The notes beneath the pieces were generated by a model. That model saw nothing but the letters and a program-made list of their open reading frames with translations. It ran no database searches and was not told the origin of the DNA. From the NCBI GenBank assembly GCA_963836905.1, contig CAWIKY010000006.1, forward strand, positions 620,001-684,000: DNA of 64,000 nt, read 5' to 3'. This DNA is from CAWIKY01 sp963836905. Its GTDB lineage: Bacteria; Pseudomonadota; Alphaproteobacteria; Caulobacterales; Hyphomonadaceae. The translations under genes were made by a program, and so were the position numbers. This document shows positions 34,860 through 42,946 of the stretch, piece by piece. Numbering within the stretch: position 1 is the stretch's first letter; the number at the start of each line of letters is the position of its first letter.

Positions 34860-35108
34860 ATGTCAGGCAGAATGAAAGGGCGTTTTATGAGTGTTTATAG
34901 TTCGGCAGACAACCGTGATCCACTACACGAAGATCACTATGGTCTAAAGGACTTCCTCTGTCAAGTCTGTTTATGGGCTGAATGCGGCGAGCAAAAACTT
35001 CCGGCAAAGGTTAACGCCGCATTTGGTCTGTTTCGGGGCTACGTCGGCAAGGCTTCGAAGGGTGGCCTTCGAAAACCCTCAAGGCCCGATATCGCCCGTA
35101 GTTGTTGA
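34860..35108 (+). CDS. hypothetical protein at phage left end
   Basis: An 82-residue frame that starts 1 nt after the repressor stop. It encodes MSGRMKGRFMSVYSSADNRD and a middle with LKDFLCQVCLWAECGEQKLP (three Cys). The last 20 codons run into the TTCGAA repeats, so the real end may differ. It may be cotranscribed with the repressor. No family recognised. Confidence 0.45.
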   Translation: MSGRMKGRFMSVYSSADNRDPLHEDHYGLKDFLCQVCLWAECGEQKLPAKVNAAFGLFRGYVGKASKGGLRKPSRPDIARSC

Positions 35109-35143
35109 GGTTTCGAGGTCCGTCAGAGGGTCGCTCTAGCACG

Positions 35144-35185
35144 CCTCGAAGGGCTTTGCGCAACCTTTCGAAGGCTCTGCGCAAC
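35144..35185. repeat. tandem 21-bp repeat at phage left end
   Basis: Two adjacent 21-mers, cctcgaagggctttgcgcaac and ctttcgaaggctctgcgcaac written here by position: 35144-35164 and 35165-35185. They share CGAAGG and TGCGCAAC. Three more TTCGA(A/G) motifs lie at 35054, 35068 and 35112. They are candidate transposase end-binding sites. Confidence 0.55.
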
Positions 35186-35316
35186 TCTCCTCTTCAGCGC
35201 CGCCAACGCTTCCGAATAACCCGGTTTGGCCGTCACTTGATCCAGAACTGTGTGTCCCGACGCCTTCGGTCTTTTAGCAAGGTCGCACCGCCAAACCTCA
35301 ATGATGACGGGCGTTC

Positions 35317-35380
35317 ATCCCGATATATCCCACCATGTCCCGCCTAATCCCGCCGATCCAATACTAAGTGTCCCCCAACA
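35317..35380. repeat. phased RTCCC repeats and candidate phage left terminus
   Basis: RTCCC occurs at 35317, 35327, 35337 and 35347, exactly 10 bp apart, with a fifth weaker copy (ATCCA) at 35356. After this the sequence runs to TGTCCCCCAACA (35369-35380). Read from the host into the phage it would begin TGTTGGGGGACACTTAG, fitting the TG...CA rule of transposable phages. Confidence 0.5.
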
Positions 35381-35482
35381 GCGAGGCCTGCCCTCCCCCT
35401 TGAAAAAGGGAGACGGAGGGGGATCGCTTAGGATCGGTTTGTCTCCGTTCGCAGTGACCGCAATTGAAAGACATCCCACCCC
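35381..35482. other. host flank with inverted repeat
   Basis: Behind the proposed phage end the sequence contains CCCTCCCCCTT-GAAA-AAGGGAG and a second GGAGGGGG (near 35391-35422). This kind of CT-rich/AG-rich hairpin often follows genes in alphaproteobacteria and may end transcription of the methyltransferase gene, which runs toward it. Confidence 0.35.
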
Positions 35483-36226
35483 TCACCGCCACTCCAGCGC
35501 CCCGCCTTTCATGACCGCCTCGGCCCGCTGCGTCAGCACGCGCGCCGATGGATCGTCATACAAATCCAGCCCGGCATGCAGCTTCAGCCCCCCGGGGGCG
35601 AGCCCCTTGCGTGCCCGCACGATGATCCGCTTGGCCGCCTCGCCAGCTTTTGGCCGGACCGGCAGAACCTCGATCTGACCAGCCTTGCCGTGCAGCGCAA
35701 AGAGAATGTGTTCCAGCGCTTCGGCCCGGTGGATGAGCACGATACTGCCCTTGCGCTTGACGGTTTTCAGCATGGCCATAACCCAGCTTGTGAGCGGGAC
35801 ATCGGCCAGAAAGGCGCTCTTTCGACCGTCCGAGGGCGGGGTGATGGCATCGGGCGCGAAGAAGGGCGGGTTTGCGAATGCGCCGTCAAAAGTGTTTGAA
35901 ATCTCGTCTGGCAGCGCGCCAATATCGCTGCAAAGAATGTCTGCTCGGCCTGCAAAGCCGTTGTCGGAGAGCCCCCGTTCGGCCAGTGACGCCATTTGTG
36001 GATCGCGCTCGATGCCGGTGACGCGCAGGTCCGTCAATCGCCAGAGCGCAGGCAGGAGTGCGCCGCCTGCACCGCATCCGAAATCGGCCCAGTGCTGGGC
36101 CGGGTATCTTGGCGCGAGGCTTGCGGCCAGAAGCACCGCATCGAGGCCTGCGCGATAGCCGTCACGCGGCTGGAAGATACGCAGATCCTGACCAAGCAGC
36201 CAGTCTTCAGTGATCTTCCCGCTCAC
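35483..36226 (-). CDS. tRNA1(Val) adenine-N6 methyltransferase-like protein (TrmN6 family)
   Basis: A 247-residue class I SAM methyltransferase. It begins with the family pattern ITEDWLLGQDLRIFQPRDGY followed by RAGLDAVLLAAS. The SAM loop is DFGCGAGGA, the acidic end of strand 2 is GIERDP, and the catalytic NPPF is in GAFANPPFFAP. This set fits N6-adenine methylation of tRNA. It lies 9 nt downstream of the DUF2007 gene on the same strand, a pair often seen in alphaproteobacteria. Intact. Confidence 0.85.
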   Translation of the reverse strand: MSGKITEDWLLGQDLRIFQPRDGYRAGLDAVLLAASLAPRYPAQHWADFGCGAGGALLPALWRLTDLRVTGIERDPQMASLAERGLSDNGFAGRADILCSDIGALPDEISNTFDGAFANPPFFAPDAITPPSDGRKSAFLADVPLTSWVMAMLKTVKRKGSIVLIHRAEALEHILFALHGKAGQIEVLPVRPKAGEAAKRIIVRARKGLAPGGLKLHAGLDLYDDPSARVLTQRAEAVMKGGALEWR

Positions 36227-36235
36227 TGCACCGTC

Positions 36236-36442
36236 CTATACTGCCAGCCCTTCGGCAAGCAGCGCAGCAGCGCGAGGCTTGTCCGGTTCGGCCACCAGAA
36301 GGCGGCGCGGGAAAATGCCGATGGAGCCTTCCACCGCGCTGATATGCTGATCAGCGCAGAACCATTCGATCCCCGCCTCGTTCAGCAAATGCTGGGCAAA
36401 ACTCAGCTTCACCGGATCGGTGGTACGCAGCACTTCTTCCAT
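36236..36442 (-). CDS. DUF2007 family protein
   Basis: A 68-residue protein of the DUF2007 (putative signal transducing) family: VLRTTDPVKLSFAQHLLNEA, then GIEWFCADQH and RRLLVAEPDKPRAAALL. The fold is a small ferredoxin-like domain that may bind a ligand or partner. It sits directly in front of the methyltransferase gene and is probably cotranscribed with it. Confidence 0.82.
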   Translation of the reverse strand: MEEVLRTTDPVKLSFAQHLLNEAGIEWFCADQHISAVEGSIGIFPRRLLVAEPDKPRAAALLAEGLAV

Positions 36443-36562
36443 GACCGGGCTTTCCTCACATCTGGAGCGTGGCTAATGTGCCGGTCAGCGCAGGAATTGC
36501 AATTGTCATGATGCTCGCGGGACAAGGTTTTGCAGCGTTCATGGCAGGGGGAGTGAGCTGAA

Positions 36563-37135
36563 GTGAGCATCATCTTCCTCAACGGCTGCACATCGGCTGG
36601 CAAATCCGGAATTGCGCGCTGCCTGCAGGAGGGTTTGTCCGAACCCTGGCTGGCGCAAGGCATTGACGATGCCTTCGCGATGATCCCGACGCGCCTGCAC
36701 AATCTTGCCGACGGGTTTTTCTTCGACCGCGATGACCGCGGGCTGATACGGTTGAACTGCGGCCCCTTTGGCCTTGCGACCCTGAAGGCTCACCAGCTCG
36801 CGGCGGCTGCTACCGCTCGAAGCGGCATGAACCTGATACTCGACGAGGTGGTCTTCACACCGGGCTTGCGGGAGGGATGGGTGGACGCCCTTGCCGGTCT
36901 GGACGTCTGGCTTATCGGGGTGCAGTGCGATCTGGCGGAACTGGAACGCAGGGAGATCGAGCGCGGCGACAGGGTGCGCGGTCAGGCGCGCGGCCAGTTC
37001 GATATCGTCCATGCCGGGATGACCTATGATCTGGAGGTCGACACGACACATCTGTCTTCCACCGAAGCGGCAAAGCTCATTATCGGCAGGGTCCAGGACG
37101 GACCGCCGCCCTCCGCCCTGAGCGGGATATCCTGA
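36563..37135 (+). CDS. chloramphenicol phosphotransferase-like kinase
   Basis: A 190-residue P-loop kinase of the CPT family. The P-loop is FLNGCTSAGKSGIA, followed by the substrate-side GIDDAFAMIPTR. The segment NLILDEVVFTPGLREGWVDA and the arginine-rich lid ELERREIERGDRVRGQARGQ complete the fold. CPT phosphorylates the 3'-hydroxyl of chloramphenicol in producers; most relatives elsewhere have unknown substrates. The TAT of real CPT catalytic residues cannot be checked without alignment. It stands alone, divergent from DUF2007. Confidence 0.78.
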   Translation: MSIIFLNGCTSAGKSGIARCLQEGLSEPWLAQGIDDAFAMIPTRLHNLADGFFFDRDDRGLIRLNCGPFGLATLKAHQLAAAATARSGMNLILDEVVFTPGLREGWVDALAGLDVWLIGVQCDLAELERREIERGDRVRGQARGQFDIVHAGMTYDLEVDTTHLSSTEAAKLIIGRVQDGPPPSALSGIS

Positions 37136-37178
37136 CGACCTGCTGACCCGGCTTTCTTGTGCGCCGCACAATGAGTGT

Positions 37179-37207
37179 TTGACATTGCGCGCCTGGCCTC
37201 TTATTTG
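37179..37207 (+). promoter_or_regulatory. sigma70-type promoter of the helicase gene
   Basis: TTGACA (37179-37184), a 17-nt spacer, then TATTTG (37202-37207). The -35 is perfect. It leaves an untranslated leader of about 180-200 nt before the helicase start, which is common for cold-responsive RNA helicases. Confidence 0.6.
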
Positions 37208-37394
37208 GCCCACATCCCGAGTGCGGAATACCCCGCGCGCGGAGCCTTTAGCGTGAAACGCGCATGATGGTCTCCATCGTGTCCGGAAGGCTCCCCCCGG
37301 AATATCTCTCGAACCGACGCCCTGAATTCACGCGGGTCGTTCTTTGTAACGCCCCGCGACGCTGTTCGAACAGAACGGCTGCGTCGTCGGACGA

Positions 37395-38969
37395 ATGATG
37401 AAAATGAATACACATATGACTACTTTTGCTGAACTCGGCCTCGCAGCGCCGATTCTGAAAGCTCTTGAAGACAAGGGCTACACCACACCTACGCCGATTC
37501 AGGCCCAGGCCATTCCGCATGTCATGGAAGGGCGCGACCTGATGGGCATCGCCCAGACAGGCACAGGCAAGACAGCAGGCTTTGCGCTGCCGATCCTGCA
37601 CCAGCTGAACGCTTCGCAGACCGGCCGCACCGACCGCAGCACACGCTGCCTCATCCTTGCGCCAACCCGCGAACTGGCTGCCCAGATTTGTGAGTCCTGC
37701 GTCGAATATGGCGGCCGTCTCGGCATCAAGATCGTCACCGTCTATGGCGGTGTCCCGATCAAGAAGCAGATCCGGGCGCTTGAAAAAGGCACCGACATGC
37801 TGATCGCGACGCCGGGCCGTCTGATGGATCTGATCGAACAGCGGGCAGTTTCGCTCGGCAAGGTCACCCACCTCGTGCTCGACGAGGCCGACCAGATGCT
37901 TGATCTCGGCTTCATCCATGCGCTGAAGAAGATCGCGTCCATGGTTCCGAAGAACCGCCAGACGCTGCTTTTCTCGGCCACCATGCCGAAGGCGATCAAG
38001 GACCTGTCCGGCCAGTTTCTGGACGATCCGGTACATGTCTCGGTTGCCCCGGCCGCAACCACGGCAGAGCGGGTCGAGCAGTATCTGCATTTCGTGAAGC
38101 AGGCCGACAAGCCGTCGCTTCTGGTGCGGGTGCTAAATGATACCAATTTCGATCGCGTTCTGGTCTTCACCCGGACCAAGCACGGCGCTGACCGTGTGGT
38201 TCGCAAGCTGGACCGTTCCAACATCGAGGCACGGGCTATTCACGGCAACAAGAGCCAGCCGCAGCGCCAGCGCGCGCTGAAGGCGTTCAAGGACGGTGAA
38301 GCACGGGTTCTGGTCGCGACGGATATCGCCGCCCGTGGTATCGACATCGACGGCGTCAGCCATGTCATCAACTTCGACGTCTCAAACATTGCCGACCAGT
38401 ATGTGCACCGCATTGGCCGGACGGCGCGTGCCGGCCGCGAAGGCGTGGCTCTGTCCTTCGTCGCCGATGACGAGCGCAGCTATATCCGCGGCATCGAGCG
38501 TCTGACGCGCGAGGCCATCTCCGTTCAGCCGCTTCCTCCGGGCTTCACTGAAGACCTGAAAAACGCGCCGCCGGAAGAAAAAGACGAGCGTGACCAGCCT
38601 TATGGACGTCAGGGCGGCCATGGCCGTCAGGGTCGCCAGGGCGGCGGTCAGGGTGGCGGCCGCGGACGCGGTGCACCGCGCTCCAACGGTCCGAGCGATC
38701 ATTATGATCGCGGAAACGGTCAGGATGCGGCCCGTCCGGGCGATGGACCGCGCAGCGGCCAGCGCAAGCCCAATCAGGGCGGTGGCGGTTATGGCGGCGA
38801 ACGTCAGGCCAGCTATCGTGACGGCCCGCAAGGCGGCGGTCAGGGTGGACGCGGCGGCCAGGGCGGTCGTGGTGGATACCAGGGCGGCGGCAAGGGTCGT
38901 GGTCAGGGCGGCGGCGGACGATCCGGTCCACGCAGCAATGATCGCGGCGCGCAGAACAGCGGACGCTAG
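37395..38969 (+). CDS. DEAD-box ATP-dependent RNA helicase, RhlE type
   Basis: A 524-residue helicase. Motifs in order: Q motif (TPTPIQAQAIP), motif I (AQTGTGKTAG), Ia (PTRELAAQI), II (LDEADQML), III (FSATMP), IV (LVFTRTKHGAD), V (ATDIAARGID), VI (HRIGRTARAG). The last 120 residues are a Gly/Arg/Gln-rich RGG tail that binds RNA without sequence preference. The role is RNA remodelling in ribosome assembly or degradation. The start may be the ATG at 37416 (MTTFAELGL), where homology begins. A strong terminator follows. Confidence 0.92.
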   Translation: MMKMNTHMTTFAELGLAAPILKALEDKGYTTPTPIQAQAIPHVMEGRDLMGIAQTGTGKTAGFALPILHQLNASQTGRTDRSTRCLILAPTRELAAQICESCVEYGGRLGIKIVTVYGGVPIKKQIRALEKGTDMLIATPGRLMDLIEQRAVSLGKVTHLVLDEADQMLDLGFIHALKKIASMVPKNRQTLLFSATMPKAIKDLSGQFLDDPVHVSVAPAATTAERVEQYLHFVKQADKPSLLVRVLNDTNFDRVLVFTRTKHGADRVVRKLDRSNIEARAIHGNKSQPQRQRALKAFKDGEARVLVATDIAARGIDIDGVSHVINFDVSNIADQYVHRIGRTARAGREGVALSFVADDERSYIRGIERLTREAISVQPLPPGFTEDLKNAPPEEKDERDQPYGRQGGHGRQGRQGGGQGGGRGRGAPRSNGPSDHYDRGNGQDAARPGDGPRSGQRKPNQGGGGYGGERQASYRDGPQGGGQGGRGGQGGRGGYQGGGKGRGQGGGGRSGPRSNDRGAQNSGR

Positions 38970-38976
38970 AAACAGG

Positions 38977-39009
38977 AGAGGGACGGGGTCGAACCCGTCC
39001 CTCTTTTTC
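38977..39009 (+). terminator. intrinsic terminator of the helicase gene
   Basis: AGAGGGACGGG-GTCGAA-CCCGTCCCTCT followed by TTTT. The stem is a perfect 11 bp (38977-38987 with 38994-39004), 8 nt after the helicase stop. Confidence 0.85.
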
Positions 39010-39069
39010 TTTCGGGGCTACGGCTCATTGCGTCTCGACGCGGCGCCAGCCTTGCGTCTAGCTTGAGGC

Positions 39070-40056
39070 ATGGCCCTTTCCCCGGATTTTCGCTTCATCG
39101 AAACCAATGCAGCCCGCTACCGCGTGGCCCTGGCTGGCAAGGCTGATCGTCCGCTGGTCCTGCTCGTGCACGGCTTTCCCGAAAGCTGGTATTCCTGGCG
39201 GCACCAGTTTGCACCGCTCGTGGAGGCCGGTTACCGCGTCGCCGCGCCGGATGTTCTGGGATATGGCGGTAGCGACAAACCCTCCGACATCAGTCGCTAT
39301 TCCATGCAGAACCTCACCGCCGACATGGCGGGGATCGTTGCGGCGCTGTCGCCGGACGCGCCTGCCGTGGTCATCGGTCATGACTGGGGTGCACCCATCG
39401 CCTGGAACACGGCGCTGCTTCATGCGGATCGTATCCGTGCGGTGGCCGGGCTCTCCGTGCCTTATACACCGCCGGGCGAGCATGCTTTCATCGATCTTGT
39501 GAAGGCGGTTTTCACCCGGCGCGGCAAGTTTTTCTATCAGGTCTATTTTCAGGAACCGGGCGTGGCCGAGGCTGAACTGGAAAAGGACCCGCGCGATACG
39601 GTCCGCCGGTTCGTCTATGCCATCAGCGGCGATGCGCCGGACGGGACATGGCCGACGGACAAGCCGCATGGCGAAGGGCTACTTGAGCGTCTGCCGGACC
39701 CTGACCCGATGCCGGGCTGGATGAGCGAGGCCGATCTCGACTATTACGAGAGCCAGTTTGCCGCGTCAGGCTTTGCCGGTCCGCTGAACCGGTATCGCAA
39801 TCAGCATCGCGACCACGACTTCCTGCGCGCCGTGCCGGACCCGAAGATATACCAGCCGGCCCTGTTTATCGGCGGGACGCGGGATCTTGTCCTGAAGATG
39901 CTTCCCGGTGTGGATGTCGTGGCACACATGAAGCCGAATGTGCCGGAGCTGCGCGGCGCACATCTGCTGGAAGGCTGCGGTCACTGGACTCAGCAGGAAC
40001 GCCCGGACGAGGTGAACCGGCTTTTGCTGGACTGGCTGGGAGGCCTTGATGGGTAG
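39070..40056 (+). CDS. alpha/beta hydrolase, epoxide hydrolase-like
   Basis: A 328-residue alpha/beta hydrolase of the epoxide hydrolase / haloalkane dehalogenase branch. The oxyanion loop is LVHGFPESWYSW, the nucleophile Asp is in VVIGHDWGAPIAW, and the catalytic His is in EGCGHWTQQERPDEV. A cap domain lies between about residues 150 and 230 with tyrosines suited to epoxide opening. Its substrate cannot be told. It overlaps the next gene by 8 nt. Confidence 0.86.
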   Translation: MALSPDFRFIETNAARYRVALAGKADRPLVLLVHGFPESWYSWRHQFAPLVEAGYRVAAPDVLGYGGSDKPSDISRYSMQNLTADMAGIVAALSPDAPAVVIGHDWGAPIAWNTALLHADRIRAVAGLSVPYTPPGEHAFIDLVKAVFTRRGKFFYQVYFQEPGVAEAELEKDPRDTVRRFVYAISGDAPDGTWPTDKPHGEGLLERLPDPDPMPGWMSEADLDYYESQFAASGFAGPLNRYRNQHRDHDFLRAVPDPKIYQPALFIGGTRDLVLKMLPGVDVVAHMKPNVPELRGAHLLEGCGHWTQQERPDEVNRLLLDWLGGLDG

Positions 40057-41193
40057 GTTTTTGCACGTGACGCTGCTGGTCTTCGTTCTCGCAGCGCTAC
40101 CAACCATCGCGAAAGCGCAAGCGCCGGACCCCGCCAGCCTGTCGGAAACCGAACTGCTCGGAGGCGGTGGCAGGCGATCCGCGCAATGGAGCCCTGCGGC
40201 TGGCCCTGGCGCGGAAGGATTTCGACGCGCGCCGTGACCGGTCGGCAGAGTTCAATGCGCGTCAGGCGCTCGCAGAAGACCTCTCACCGGACGACGTGAC
40301 GCGTGCGCGGGATATTCTGGCCGCCCTGCAGCGACGTCGATTCATGGATCTACACCATCGATTTCGCCATCGCTCCGGAAACCACCCGCGAGGCGTTGAT
40401 CCGTGACGAGACGGACCCGACCGCGCCGCTCGACCGGGTGGTTGAGGAGGCGTCGGGGCTGGGCGTACTGGGGACCGGTTCGCTCGAATACCGCGCGCCG
40501 GTCTCGGAAGATGTACGCCTCTCTGTCCGGCTCGATGCCAATGCCATCAAGTACGAGAATGACCGGTTCGACGACGCCCAGTTGACGTTGCGCACAGGTC
40601 CAATCCTGTTTGGCGCGGGCGATGATCGAAGCGGACTGCGGGCCATTGCCACGCTGCACACGCTTGGCGGCCAGACCGAGGATGAGGGCATCGGCGTAGA
40701 GGTGTTTTCACAGCGTACCCTCGCCCGCCGCTACGTGGCCTTTGCCCGGTTTACCACGCTGGATATTGCCGCCCGTGAGCGCGGCGCTGACCGGCAGACC
40801 TTTGCCGTGGACGGTTCGGTCACCCGCTACGGCTCTCAGGGAAAGTTCGAGCGGGCCAGTACACTGCTCTTCCGCAGCGATGCGGACACGGCCTCGCAAA
40901 GCTTCTGGTTCGGGCGTCTCGCAGCAGGGGCCTATCGCGAACTGCCTCTTGCGATCGGTCTTTTCATCGAGCCCTCGCTTTCCGTGCAGGATTTCAACGG
41001 GTTCGAACCGGTGAGCCGGAAGGCGCGGATCGACTATTCAGCGGCGCTGCGGGTGCGAGCTTCGAAACGGGATGTCCGGCTTCTCGGCTCGGCACCGTTC
41101 GTCGATCTGACCTTTCGCCAGACGGACTCGACCGTGGACCGGTTCGACGGCGGGGAAATCGCTGCCACGATCGGTCTGACGCGCACGTTTTGA
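40049..41193 (+). CDS. DUF560-like outer-membrane barrel protein with signal peptide (frameshifts)
   Basis: Reconstructed from three frames (shifts near 40160 and 40342). A signal peptide, FLHVTLLVFVLAALPTIAKA, is followed by a helical repeat part, NGALRLALARKDFDARRDRS. The C-terminal 290 residues have regular alternating strands (RLSVRLDANAIKYENDRFDD) and end in F, as outer-membrane barrels do. The layout fits surface lipoprotein assembly modifiers (DUF560). The assignment rests on architecture, not a diagnostic motif. Confidence 0.6.
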
Positions 41194-41225
41194 GGTAAGA
41201 GCCGGAACCGAGATTCGGAGCCTCC

Positions 41226-42446
41226 CTAAAGTCCCAGGATCATCTTCGCCATGATGTTGCGCTGGATCTCGTTCGAGCCGGCATAGATCGACGCCTTGCG
41301 ATAGTTGAAATAGGCAGGGGCGGCGGCGATGGCGTCTTCCGGCGCGGGCAGAAACTGGTTCGACCCGTCACGCAGATGCGCCCAGCTGTCACGGACCAGC
41401 GGATGCGCGTCTGAGCCTACTGCCTCCAGCACGAGCTCGCTGATCGCTTGCTGGGTTTCCGAGCCCTGACATTTCAGCATCGAGCTTTCCGCGCCGACCG
41501 CCTCACCGGCCGACAGCCGGGAGAAGATGCGAAGCTCGGTGCCGTTCAGCGCCTCGATGCGGATTTCAGTCTCGGCCAGCTTGCGGGCAAAGTCCGGATC
41601 GGCCAGCAGGCTTTTGCCGTCGCTTGTCCGCGCACGCGCGATCTTGCGGGCCTTGGCCAGCATGTTCTTCAGGCCGGGCGCATAGGCATTGCCACGTTCG
41701 AACTGCAGCAGATACTTGGCGTAGGTCCAGCCCTTGTTCTCTTCGCCGATCCGGTTGGCGACGGGCACGCGAACATTTTCGAAGAAGACCTGATTGATCT
41801 CCTGCTCGTTCTCGGACGGATCATCGAGCGTAGGCAGCGACCGGACGGTAACGCCGGGGGTTTTCATGTCGAGCAGGAGAAAGGAAATGCCCTCCTGTGG
41901 CTTGCCCTCGCTCGATGTGCGGACAAGGCAGAACATCCAGTCGGCCCATTGTGCATGGGTGGTCCAGATCTTCGAGCCGTTGAGGATGTAGTCATCGCCA
42001 TCGCGTTCCGCGCTCATCTTCAGCGAGGCGAGGTCGGAGCCTGCACCGGGTTCGGAATAACCCTGACACCACCAGACATCGGAGTTGAGGATGGGGGGGA
42101 GGTGGCGCGCTTTCTGTTCATCCGTCCCGAAGGCCATGATGACAGGCGCGACCATGGAAAAGCCCATCGGCGAGGTCGTCGGCGTACCGGCCAACGCCAT
42201 TTCCATGTTGAAGATGTATTTCTGGTTGGCGGTGAAGCTCGGCCCGCCATGCTCCTCTGGCCAGTTCGGGGCAGCCCAGCCCTTGGCGGCGAGGCGTTTC
42301 TGCCACGCCACCATGCTTGCCTTGTCCAGATAGCCGTTCTTGGAGAGCCGGTTCCGGTCGCGCAGATCGTCCGTGTAGTTTTCGGCGATCCACTCGCGCA
42401 CATCGGCCTGAAAGGCGCGGTCTTCTGCCGAGAAGCTGAGGTCCAT
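41226..42446 (-). CDS. acyl-CoA dehydrogenase
   Basis: A 406-residue FAD-dependent acyl-CoA dehydrogenase. Diagnostic parts are WCQGYSEPGAGSDLASLKMS (flavin and substrate contact), then YILNGSKIWTTHAQWADWMF and the C-terminal YAGSNEIQRNIMAKMILGL. A member of the ACAD family acting on branched, aromatic or steroid-type acyl-CoA cannot be distinguished here. It runs opposite to the DUF560-like gene and shares a strand with the small monooxygenase gene behind which it lies (5 nt gap). Confidence 0.9.
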   Translation of the reverse strand: MDLSFSAEDRAFQADVREWIAENYTDDLRDRNRLSKNGYLDKASMVAWQKRLAAKGWAAPNWPEEHGGPSFTANQKYIFNMEMALAGTPTTSPMGFSMVAPVIMAFGTDEQKARHLPPILNSDVWWCQGYSEPGAGSDLASLKMSAERDGDDYILNGSKIWTTHAQWADWMFCLVRTSSEGKPQEGISFLLLDMKTPGVTVRSLPTLDDPSENEQEINQVFFENVRVPVANRIGEENKGWTYAKYLLQFERGNAYAPGLKNMLAKARKIARARTSDGKSLLADPDFARKLAETEIRIEALNGTELRIFSRLSAGEAVGAESSMLKCQGSETQQAISELVLEAVGSDAHPLVRDSWAHLRDGSNQFLPAPEDAIAAAPAYFNYRKASIYAGSNEIQRNIMAKMILGL

Positions 42447-42451
42447 CCGAG

Positions 42452-42742
42452 CTACTCCACACTGTTATAGAAGGTCATGGTCGGTGTACCGGCAAGGCAG
42501 GCTCCGAGCTTGGGCATGGCGGCGGCGAAATAGTCGGTCTTGCCGTGATGGTCGAGCGCGGCCTGATCGCGATACTGCTCCATGAAGCAATATTCGGTGT
42601 CTGAATCCTTCTTCTTCACGAGATCATAGACGAGCGTGCCGCCCTCATTGGCCTTCACCTGTGCGATGAGATCCTTCGCGGCGGCCTCGAAAGCCTCCTG
42701 TTCGCCGTCTTTCACGTTCAGCGTGACCACAACTCCGATCAT
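42452..42742 (-). CDS. antibiotic biosynthesis monooxygenase (ABM) domain protein
   Basis: A 96-residue ferredoxin-like dimeric barrel protein: GVVVTLNVKDGEQEAFEAAA, EGGTLVYDLVKKKDSDTEYC, then FMEQYRDQAALDHHGKTDYF. The YRDQAALDxH segment is typical of the putative quinol monooxygenase group (YgiN-like). It precedes the acyl-CoA dehydrogenase and is likely cotranscribed with it. Confidence 0.85.
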   Translation of the reverse strand: MIGVVVTLNVKDGEQEAFEAAAKDLIAQVKANEGGTLVYDLVKKKDSDTEYCFMEQYRDQAALDHHGKTDYFAAAMPKLGACLAGTPTMTFYNSVE

Positions 42743-42946
42743 GTCGTTTCTCCATCCCTTGTTTCAGTCGGTATATTTGAGGGAACAGTGTAAGCCTCAG
42801 GCGCGCTCTGGCAATCATGCCGCAAGGGAAGCCGGAGGGGCGGTTTGGGGCGCTGAGCTTCCTGCGGCGCGCCTCTTTCCGTACGGGTCAGGTATCTGTT
42901 ACACTGACCCGCGTTCAGTTGACGACAACAATGACGGGAGACGCCG

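Larger units (their letters stand above)
1..35380 (-). mobile_element. Mu-like transposable prophage (right end outside window)
   Basis: A nearly continuous minus-strand phage genome. The early end (repressor, Ner, MuA, MuB, Gam, GemA) has the order of phage Mu. The head genes are homologues of Mu gp27-gp37, but the tail is of the P2 type (V-W-J-I-H then FI-FII-E/E'-T-U-X-D). The boundary with host DNA is proposed at 35380, where a candidate terminal CA is reached just past a set of phased repeats. The other end, and so the target duplication, is not in the window. Many phage genes contain frameshifts, so whether the element is inducible cannot be judged. Confidence 0.9.

Noticed and set aside
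35144..35356. CRISPR array
   Set aside because: The repeats are two 21-mers without spacers and a 10-bp phased motif. No repeat-spacer regularity of 60-70 bp and no cas genes.
37248..38090. 280-codon minus-strand frame opposite the helicase
   Set aside because: Shadow of the helicase gene; composition is typical of an antisense frame in high-GC DNA.
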